In this document: in pieces, positions 1-5,084 of the stretch
How the letters are laid out: each line of letters begins with the position of its first letter
Position numbering within the stretch: the stretch's first letter is position 1
From: Verrucomicrobiota bacterium
GTDB lineage: Bacteria > Verrucomicrobiota > Verrucomicrobiia > Verrucomicrobiales > Verrucomicrobiaceae
Direction: 5' to 3'
NCBI GenBank assembly: GCA_021413535.1
Contig: JAIOQF010000163.1
Location: forward strand, 1 to 5,084
DNA length: 5,084 bases
Made by a program: the position numbers and the translations under genes
Notes under the pieces: model-generated
Told to the model about the DNA's origin: nothing
Database searches by the model: none
Seen by the model: the letters and a program-made list of their open reading frames with translations, nothing else

Positions 1-654
1 TGGCCGCGCACTGATGGGAATGTGCACCGCCTGAAATGGAAGATAAGCAAAGAAGGGGCGATCCTTGTTGGCGTCGATAAACCGCACGGCGGCGTCAGCA
101 ATACGGTCGCTGGTTTTGCCATCGTTTTTCTGATCAGCCGGAGGCGCATCTGGCGGATAATAAAACTGTGCTTTACCGGTCAGACTTGGATCGAAGCCCT
201 GGGCTCCTGGAAAAAATTCGCCATCGCCAAGATGCCACTTGCCCGCGAAGAAGTTGGTGTAACCCGCGTCGCGCAATGCTTCGGCAATCGTCGTTTCTTC
301 GAGCGCCAGATGCTTGGCATTGGGCGCAGAAAGCAGCTTGGCCGAGCGCATTCCCGGAATGTAATCCGTCACACCCGTGCGCGGTGGATACTTCCCCGTC
401 ATGATGCTGGCGCGGGTGGGCGAGCAGACCGGGCAAGCCGCGTAGCCTTGCTTGAAGCGCATACCCTTGGCGGCCAGCGCGTCGATGTTTGGCGTTTCGT
501 AAAAGGTCTTCGGGTTATTCGCGCCAATGTCCATGTAACCCAGGTCATCAGCCAGGATGAAGATGATGTTGGGCTTGGCTGGCCTCTCGACTGCGGCGTG
601 AATCAATGTCGTCGAGGCAAACAACGCCGCGAGGAGTGGGAACATGTTTTTCAT
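1..654 (-). CDS. Secreted type I (formylglycine-dependent) sulfatase, N-terminal part, cut by left window edge
   Basis: Likely hydrolyses sulfate esters outside the cytoplasm; the substrate cannot be read from this part. The frame is open from 654 to the window edge, giving 218 residues where such enzymes usually have about 450-550. Residues 1-20 form a signal peptide (MKNMFPLLAALFASTTLIHA). The first metal-binding pair Asp36-Asp37 lies in NIIFILADDLGYMD. The sulfatase signature C-S-P-T-R has Cys77 as the residue converted to formylglycine, with Ser78, Pro79 and Arg81 in place. GKWHLG (138-143) carries the conserved Lys139 and His141, and His211 in AVHIP is a further expected active-site residue. 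The start at 654 was chosen because it puts Lys directly before the hydrophobic core; an in-frame ATG at 684 is possible but would add ten uncharged residues in front. No clear ribosome binding site is seen. It is the last gene visible in the row, 44 bases after the preceding stop. Family assignment is firm; subfamily is unknown. Confidence 0.95.
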   Translation of the reverse strand, partial: MKNMFPLLAALFASTTLIHAAVERPAKPNIIFILADDLGYMDIGANNPKTFYETPNIDALAAKGMRFKQGYAACPVCSPTRASIMTGKYPPRTGVTDYIPGMRSAKLLSAPNAKHLALEETTIAEALRDAGYTNFFAGKWHLGDGEFFPGAQGFDPSLTGKAQFYYPPDAPPADQKNDGKTSDRIADAAVRFIDANKDRPFFAYLPFQAVHIPISARP

Positions 655-698
655 AAATTGAACATTGAAGTTACAGTTCACCATTGGGCGGCGCTGGA

Positions 699-1166
699 TT
701 ACTCCAAGGCGGCACCAATCACTGATACTTCCACTTCCGCCGGAGTGAATCCGGTGTCGGTGAAGTGGACAGAAAGGCGCTGATCATCCTTGGAGAGAGA
801 TAGCATCCCTGCCATGGCGTTAAGCGACGCCGCATCTTCCTTCCAACCGGCATCACGGAACTGCTTCTGCCATCCTTCGACAACGATCTTCGCCTTGCCA
901 TTTGCGACGGTGAACTTGATGCTGTTCGGTGTCCGCTCGACACCTGACGCGCCATCCGGCACGGTAATGCTCACCTTCGGCTTGGCCGGTTTACTGGCTT
1001 CCTTTGCCATCTCCGCCTGCTTGTCGGCGGCGAGCTTTGCTTTGATACGCGCGCCGGCTGCATCCATTTCGGTGACGGTGGTGTATTCCACGGACACTTG
1101 ACGCTTCCCTTGATTTTCGTGCCGCACATCAAGGAAGATGATTCCGTCTCCATTGCGAAAGACCAT
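699..1166 (-). CDS. C-terminal part of the repeat lipoprotein, separated from it by one in-frame TAG
   Basis: This 155-residue frame starts with ATG directly after the TAG that ends the lipoprotein frame, and lies in the same reading frame. Residues 1-31 look like the missing beta-hairpin half of repeat 3. Residues 33-64 form an Ala/Lys-rich, probably helical linker (KAKLAADKQAEMAKEAS). Residues 65-151 are a full fourth repeat: RTPNSIKFTVANG and QFRDAGWKE match RTPTNVTYSVKG and QFLALGWKE in repeat 1. It has no signal peptide, so if translated alone from 1166 it would stay in the cytoplasm, unlike its upstream half. That and the start inside a repeat argue that it is not an independent gene. 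It could still be made by readthrough of the TAG or by reinitiation at the adjoining ATG. It ends with TAA at 701-699. Function unknown. Confidence 0.7.
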   Translation of the reverse strand: MVFRNGDGIIFLDVRHENQGKRQVSVEYTTVTEMDAAGARIKAKLAADKQAEMAKEASKPAKPKVSITVPDGASGVERTPNSIKFTVANGKAKIVVEGWQKQFRDAGWKEDAASLNAMAGMLSLSKDDQRLSVHFTDTGFTPAEVEVSVIGAALE

Positions 1167-1889
1167 CTAGTCCATGTCATCAACCTGATAAGGTTCTTCG
1201 CGATTCGGTTTCCATCCGCTCTTCGCGAGAGCCTGCTTGTAATAGGAGAACAGTCCTTCCTTCTCTCCCGTGATGTCGAAAGTCAGCTTCTGCTGCGATT
1301 CCACATAACGGACATCCAGTGCATCAGGTGGCGCAGGCAAATCGCCGGACATAAGCTCGCTGCCGTAGCTGATCATGGTTTTGCCTCCCTGCGCAGGGGC
1401 TGCCGAGATGGTGACCGAGATACGGTTGAGTCCTTGCTTGTAATGCCAGGAATCTCCCTCGTTGCCATGTGGTTCCCAGCCCGCGCTGGTGAGCAGTTTC
1501 CTGATCGCTTCCGTGGTGTCGGCCACCGAAGTTTCAGTGACATGCATCGCGGTCAAGGGCCCGACGTAGACCGGCTTGGTTCCGGAAGGCAGCGGAAGTT
1601 TGGCCAGGTCGACGTTTCCATGATTAAGCAGCATCAAGCTGACTTCTCCGGGTGTGCCCACTGAATAGACCGTTGCCGAAATTTTGTAACCGGCTCCAGT
1701 GAAGGTGCCGCTGGCAGACTGTTCAGTGACTGAAGCATCCGGCGCTTCTTTCCATCCCAAGGCCAGAAACTGTTTCTTATAGTGTTCGTAGACGGCTTTC
1801 ACATCGCCCTTAACCGAGTAAGTGACGTTCGTTGGAGTCCGACCGATCAATGGCTCACTTCCAAACACGGCGAGTGTTTTCAGATTGAT
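714..1889 (-). repeat. Four divergent protein repeats of about 88 residues spanning the TAG
   Basis: Approximate units: repeat 1 at 1889-1614, repeat 2 at 1598-1344, repeat 3 at 1340-1074 (interrupted by the TAG), repeat 4 at 974-714. Shared elements are an opening strand pair (RTPTNVTYSV, AMHVTETSV, KLTFDITG, NSIKFTVAN), a helix, and the Gly-Trp motif (LALGWKE, TSAGWEP, AKSGWKP, RDAGWKE), followed by a strand pair (YKISATVYSV, NRISVTISAA, GIIFLDVRHE, QRLSVHFTDT). The Gly-Trp sites are spaced 92 and 88 residues; the third interval is 123 because of the Ala/Lys-rich linker at about 1070-975. The repeats are clear in protein but not in DNA, so the duplication is old. Boundaries are estimates by eye. 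Confidence 0.75.
1167..1169 (-). other. In-frame TAG (amber) stop splitting the repeat lipoprotein
   Basis: The codon order is GAC-TAG-ATG, and the frames before and after it are the same. Removing this single stop would give one open frame from 2093 to 699, with 464 codons before the TAA. The stop falls between the Gly-Trp helix of repeat 3 (W294) and its following strand pair (FRNGDGIIFLDV). Repeats 1, 2 and 4 have both halves. TAG is also the terminator of the large cytochrome-domain gene upstream (2834-2832), so a general reassignment of TAG is unlikely. A purine, in particular A, after UAG is known in other bacteria to favour readthrough, and A follows here. A single base change from CAG, TGG or AAG would explain the codon. 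Confidence 0.85.
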
Positions 1890-2093
1890 CGGCTTGGGCT
1901 CGACCGCCGCCGCTTTCTTCGCATCCGTCGTGCCGCCAGTCGAAGGGCCGCCGCTCTGGCCGGCGCCAGTTGTGCCATTGTCCTTTGGCCCACAGGCAGA
2001 AAGACCCGCCAGCCCCAGGCCAAGCAGTATCTTGAGAAGATAGGAGGTCGATGAGTGACGGGCGACGATGATCGGAGCAGTTTGGAATATCAT
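1167..2093 (-). CDS. Putative outer-membrane lipoprotein with Gly-Trp repeats, stopped early by TAG
   Basis: I do not recognise a named family. From ATG 2093 it has 308 residues. A long signal peptide with the hydrophobic stretch LLKILLGLGLAGLSAC ends in the lipobox L31-S-A-C34, so Cys34 is the likely lipid anchor. The +2 residue is Gly, not Asp, which suggests the outer membrane. Residues 35-64 are a flexible Gly/Thr/Ser/Ala spacer. Repeats follow at about 69-160 (W114) and 166-250 (W206), and the first half of a third at 252-308 (W294). Each has strands, a helix ending in [A/S]-x-G-W, then more strands. The frame stops at TAG and continues as the next open frame. A GTG at 2129, overlapping the upstream TGA by four bases (GTGA), is an alternative start; it would put 45 residues before the lipobox Cys, which is unusually long. 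No ribosome binding site is clear at either. The role is unknown; it may bind a partner or polymer at the cell surface. Confidence 0.8.
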   Translation of the reverse strand: MIFQTAPIIVARHSSTSYLLKILLGLGLAGLSACGPKDNGTTGAGQSGGPSTGGTTDAKKAAAVEPKPINLKTLAVFGSEPLIGRTPTNVTYSVKGDVKAVYEHYKKQFLALGWKEAPDASVTEQSASGTFTGAGYKISATVYSVGTPGEVSLMLLNHGNVDLAKLPLPSGTKPVYVGPLTAMHVTETSVADTTEAIRKLLTSAGWEPHGNEGDSWHYKQGLNRISVTISAAPAQGGKTMISYGSELMSGDLPAPPDALDVRYVESQQKLTFDITGEKEGLFSYYKQALAKSGWKPNREEPYQVDDMD

Positions 2094-2125
2094 AAAAGTA
2101 GTTGCTGCTTGTTTACTGCAAATTC

Positions 2126-2782
2126 TCACATCATCAAGATCGGCACTTCAGTCGGCCCGTCGCCAGTGATGAGCAACACCTTGCCCTGGGCATCGAGAAC
2201 AACCATCCGCTCCTTCTTGAATTCCATGCCCGCAGCCTCGGTGGCGGCGAAGTTCTCAGAGAAGGTAAGTTTGAGTGTGACCACATAGACGTCGCTGTAA
2301 GTTATGCCATCGAACTTGAACTCCTTGTGGTAATCGACACCGGCATGATAGTCGAGACGACTGGAGGGCTGGCTATATCGTTTGAAAACTTGCTTGCCAA
2401 ATTTCCCCACCAAGTCCGTGTAATAAGATACCGCATCAGCGGTGATTGCGCAGGGGATGCGAATCCCGAGCTCCTCTTTATACCACCAAACTTTTTCGCC
2501 TGTCGGAACCGCGGCATCTCCGGCGGCTTGACGCAGTGCTTCCTTGGAAGGTTGCGCCGCCTCGGCAACAGCGATCATGGCAGCCTGCTTCGCGTCTGCA
2601 GCTTCACGTTTGATGACGACTTGATGTCTTGCCGGATTGGCCGGAAATTCCTTGGGTGTGGCACCCGGAGTTACGGCTGCTGGAGCGGTCGATTGGAAAA
2701 ACGCAAGGCCCAGCACCAGCGCCGCGGCCAGTCGAATCGCGGCGGAAGATTCTTGACGATAAATTTTGTCAGCGGTTTTCAT
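2126..2782 (-). CDS. Secreted protein of unknown function
   Basis: Not recognised. From ATG 2782 it has 218 residues. Its N-terminus (Lys2, Lys6, Arg9, Arg17, then LAAALVLGLAFFQSTAPAA) is a signal peptide with likely cleavage near Ala35 or Ala36. There is no lipobox Cys, so it is probably periplasmic or released. Residues about 50-90 are Ala/Lys/Glu-rich and probably helical (REAADAKQAAMIAVAEAA). The C-terminal half looks like a compact alpha/beta domain with many Tyr and Phe residues (VWWYKEELGIRIP, DYHKEFKFDG, SDVYVVTLKLTF) ending in strands around MVVLDAQGKVLLITGDG. GTG at 2830, one base after the upstream TAG, would add 16 residues before the signal peptide and looks worse. A purine run AAGAAG lies just upstream of ATG 2782 as a weak possible binding site. 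It lies between the cytochrome-domain gene and the lipoprotein, so it may be co-expressed with both. Confidence 0.8.
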   Translation of the reverse strand: MKTADKIYRQESSAAIRLAAALVLGLAFFQSTAPAAVTPGATPKEFPANPARHQVVIKREAADAKQAAMIAVAEAAQPSKEALRQAAGDAAVPTGEKVWWYKEELGIRIPCAITADAVSYYTDLVGKFGKQVFKRYSQPSSRLDYHAGVDYHKEFKFDGITYSDVYVVTLKLTFSENFAATEAAGMEFKKERMVVLDAQGKVLLITGDGPTEVPILMM

Positions 2783-2831
2783 AGAGCTTCTTAGATTGAT
2801 TGACGGTGGCTGGCAGATGACAAGCCGCACT

Positions 2832-5084
2832 CTACTTACGATACATGAAGGAGTCGGAAGTTAGCAGGGAAACAATTACGGCCTTGAAACTGCCGCCACT
2901 CTTAACATAGGCGTTATCAGCGTCGATCAGCGTCTGGGAGTCGGACAGCATTTCATTACGCCCCATGTAAAAGCGGAACGCATGACGAATAATAGACTGG
3001 CGAACTCGAACCGATTTGCCGAGCCTATCGATCAGATCGAAGGAATCTTTCACGGGGCCATCGAGTTTAGGATCGCCAGTGCCACGGAGATTGCCGACAG
3101 TGTTCACCAGCTTGGTTTTGTAGGTGTCGGCGTCGTATTTGCCCTTGGCTTTCGCGACCAGGTTTTCCGGGTTCTCCAATGGCTCGTCGGCGCGATAGCG
3201 CCCGAAATCATCGAACTTTTCAAAGGGATAGCCCAGCGGGTTCATCTGCTGATGACATTTCCAGCACATTTCCTGCGCGGGGCCGGTCACGGACTCGACG
3301 CGTTCTCTAAAGGTCATATGCGGATTTTCCGGGACCTTGGCATCCACGGTGATCGGCACATCCGGCACCCGGCCGGCCAGCAGCTTTTCCTGAATCCAGC
3401 GCCCGCGCCGGATGGGGTCGGTGTGGAAGTTCGACGAATGCGCAATGAGCCAGGCGGGATGCGTCAGGATTCCCATGTGATTGGCCAGTTTAAACGGCTG
3501 AACCACCGGATAGTCCAGCTTGTCGTTTCCGCCATATTTCCCATCGATCCCCGGCGTCACTGGAAGACTATAACTTTGCGAATACCTGTATTGATTTCCG
3601 AACGCCCAGGGAACTGTCGTAAAGGGCGTAATTCCTTTGCCAAAAGTATAGTCAAAAAACTCCATGACTCTCGGTAAAGTCTTGGCGGCACCGCCTTGCC
3701 GGGCACCCAGCGTTGCAATATTATATTTCTTCCATTGATCTTGAAACTCGGCGGAGACTTTCTCCTGGTTTTTCTGCCAGTCCGTCTTCTTTAAAATTTC
3801 ATAAAGTTTTTTCCATTCAGCAATAATCTTCAAACCTTTTTCGTTGTCGACATTATGATAGAGAAAAAATTGATCGGTTGTCAGTAGGTTCTCAAAAACT
3901 TGCTTATCCTTGTCAAGATTCCAGACCACGACCCTGTCGGCTTCGACGATCAATCGTCCGGGAGTTGCGCTGCTGCCTCGTCCCGGGTTATTGTAATAGC
4001 CACCGCTGCGGTTGATGTCTTTGAAGACTTTCAAGGCATTGGGGTAGCCAAAGAACTCGCGAAAAAATCGGATGATCTTGGGGTGCGATACAACATCGGA
4101 ATCATTCACCGTCTTGTCGATCTGTCCCCGGTAGTAATCTTGGTCAGCCAGCAGACGAAGCACTTCCCGTTGGTAATCTTCTTTGGTGTTGAGTCGCCCT
4201 TTCTCAGCCGCGTTGAGAAGGCCAGGGTCCGGATTGCGGTCACCCAAGGCATAGGAAATGGCGTAACTGGCCTCGCGCGGCGAGAGCATTTTCCGGCCAT
4301 AGACATCCGTGGCACCTGCGCCGAATTCAAGACGGTAGAGAAACTCTGACTCCAGCAGGACGGCCATCAGCATCTGGCGCAGTCCCTCGGAGTTGCCGGC
4401 CAGGTCGATGGCGGAACGGGTCAGTGCCAGATACTTCTCCACTTCTTTGGTGTTGGCCGGACGCTGAAGCACGTTGTCAAACTGACATTGGATGGCGGCG
4501 ATGATCTCATTGTCTGCAGGTTTTGATTTTTTCAGAATGATCGTCTCAAAGGCAGGCGGCGTGTCCGGAGAGAATTTATCCTTCGGATTTTCAAATTCGT
4601 CGGACTTGAGTTCACCTTTCTTGACGAGTGCACCCCTGATCTGCTTTTTGCTGATCCAATCCGCGTTGGTCAGCATCACCAGCAGATGTCCGCCATCGAG
4701 CGGATTGATGGCGTAATCGCGAATGCCAGAACGGTCCGGCAAAATAAAGGGATTCGTCACCCCGTAAAAACCACCTTTAACAAAGCCATCGCGTTTCTTC
4801 CCCTCGGGCTTGAAAATATCGATGACCCGCTCGTTGAAAATCTGCGGGCTCACCAGCCAACGCCGGGAGGGAGTGAAGGGCTTGTCCTTGATGGTGCCGT
4901 TGAAGAGCTTGACGTGATCGACGTTGTTCCCGTAGTCGGGATAACGCACCTTGTCCTCGATCAACGGCGCGTTGGACTTGAGCAGTTCGCTCCGGACCCA
5001 ATCCGCGATCTGTTTCCGCTCTGCCGGATTCGGCTGCTTCTCGTCATCCGGCGGCATCTCTTGAAAATAAATCTGCTCCTGCAG
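2832..5084 (-). CDS. DUF1592/DUF1588/DUF1585 planctomycete-type cytochrome-domain protein, N-terminus beyond right edge
   Basis: A large exported protein family of PVC bacteria, thought to bind heme and take part in surface or polymer breakdown; its reaction is not established. The frame is open to the edge, giving 750 residues with the N-terminus missing. The ATG at 5057 is not the true start: the frame reads LQEQIYFQE before MPPDDE, and M-P-P (residues 10-12) resembles the heme-ligand Met end of a PSCyt1 cytochrome domain whose CxxCH would lie outside the window. Later parts: a DUF1587-like region (about 60-170), a DUF1595-like region (192-253, LQRPANTKEVEKYL), DUF1592 (265-495, LSPREASYAISYALGDRNPD and FFREFFG), DUF1588 (530-635, GILTHPAWLIAHSSNF, CWKCH at 607-611, MNPLGYPFEKFDDFGRYR) and DUF1585 (675-750, FYMGRNEMLSDS). 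A Lys/Trp-rich stretch at about 412-456 appears to be an insertion. It ends with TAG. It is the first visible gene of the row and would drive expression of those that follow. Confidence 0.93.
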   Translation of the reverse strand: MQEQIYFQEMPPDDEKQPNPAERKQIADWVRSELLKSNAPLIEDKVRYPDYGNNVDHVKLFNGTIKDKPFTPSRRWLVSPQIFNERVIDIFKPEGKKRDGFVKGGFYGVTNPFILPDRSGIRDYAINPLDGGHLLVMLTNADWISKKQIRGALVKKGELKSDEFENPKDKFSPDTPPAFETIILKKSKPADNEIIAAIQCQFDNVLQRPANTKEVEKYLALTRSAIDLAGNSEGLRQMLMAVLLESEFLYRLEFGAGATDVYGRKMLSPREASYAISYALGDRNPDPGLLNAAEKGRLNTKEDYQREVLRLLADQDYYRGQIDKTVNDSDVVSHPKIIRFFREFFGYPNALKVFKDINRSGGYYNNPGRGSSATPGRLIVEADRVVVWNLDKDKQVFENLLTTDQFFLYHNVDNEKGLKIIAEWKKLYEILKKTDWQKNQEKVSAEFQDQWKKYNIATLGARQGGAAKTLPRVMEFFDYTFGKGITPFTTVPWAFGNQYRYSQSYSLPVTPGIDGKYGGNDKLDYPVVQPFKLANHMGILTHPAWLIAHSSNFHTDPIRRGRWIQEKLLAGRVPDVPITVDAKVPENPHMTFRERVESVTGPAQEMCWKCHQQMNPLGYPFEKFDDFGRYRADEPLENPENLVAKAKGKYDADTYKTKLVNTVGNLRGTGDPKLDGPVKDSFDLIDRLGKSVRVRQSIIRHAFRFYMGRNEMLSDSQTLIDADNAYVKSGGSFKAVIVSLLTSDSFMYRK

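Noticed and set aside
412..435. CPVC in the sulfatase as a thioredoxin-like or heme motif
   Set aside because: The second Cys begins C-S-P-T-R, the formylglycine signature, and no His follows as needed for a heme c site.
655..698. Terminator or promoter between the repeat protein and the sulfatase
   Set aside because: The 44 bases show no GC-rich hairpin with a T run on the minus strand and no convincing -35/-10 pair. The same holds for the gaps 2783-2831 and 2094-2125.
22..783. Long plus-strand open frame of 253 codons
   Set aside because: It lies opposite the sulfatase, whose frame carries all expected motifs. Its own translation is rich in Arg, Trp and His and has no recognisable domain.
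1167..1169. TAG as pyrrolysine or a general recoding of TAG
   Set aside because: Another gene in the row ends with TAG at 2834-2832, and no pyl gene or special structure is visible. A local mutation or leaky stop is simpler.
1098..1664. Plus-strand open frame of 188 codons
   Set aside because: It is antisense to the repeat lipoprotein, which has a lipobox and internal repeats; this frame shows neither a leader nor a domain.
2102..3677. Plus-strand open frames at 2102-2794 and 2982-3677
   Set aside because: They lie opposite the secreted protein and the DUF1588/DUF1585 coding region, respectively, and look like shadows of these.
2832..5057. ATG at 5057 as the true start of the cytochrome-domain protein
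   Set aside because: The frame continues without a stop to the window edge, and the ATG is the Met of a conserved MPP motif at the end of a cytochrome domain, not a start.

Overview
The window looks like a piece of a chromosome from the PVC group of bacteria, most likely Verrucomicrobiota or, less likely, Planctomycetota. The evidence is a large protein of the DUF1592/DUF1588/DUF1585 'planctomycete cytochrome' type next to a secreted sulfatase, with moderate GC content and almost no recognisable Shine-Dalgarno sites. The phylum call rests on family knowledge, not on a marker gene. All genes lie on the minus strand and are tightly packed, so they read from right to left. Every longer plus-strand reading frame is a shadow of a minus-strand gene.

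Layout in order of transcription. (1) 5084-2832: the large cytochrome-domain protein, whose N-terminus lies beyond the right edge. (2) 2782-2126: an unrecognised secreted protein of 218 residues. (3) 2093-1167: a lipoprotein built of repeats, which ends at a TAG codon. (4) 1166-699: an open frame starting directly after that TAG, in the same frame, which continues the same repeat protein. (5) 654-1: the N-terminal 218 residues of a type I (formylglycine) sulfatase, cut by the left edge. The gaps between genes are 49, 32, 0 and 44 bases. No terminator or promoter is visible, so a single operon is plausible.

All products appear to be exported or envelope-bound: a putative heme-binding surface protein, a signal-peptide protein, an outer-membrane-type lipoprotein and a sulfatase. 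This fits a module working on sulfated organic matter or at the cell surface, but the link is inferred from gene order only.

The most notable observation is the lone in-frame TAG at 1169-1167. It splits a four-repeat protein in the middle of repeat 3. The four repeats, each about 88 residues with a conserved Gly-Trp after a helix, can be aligned by eye across the stop. The locus is therefore a recently broken gene, a readthrough or reinitiation case, or a sequencing error, rather than two independent genes. I found no RNA genes, CRISPR arrays, insertion sequences or other mobile elements.
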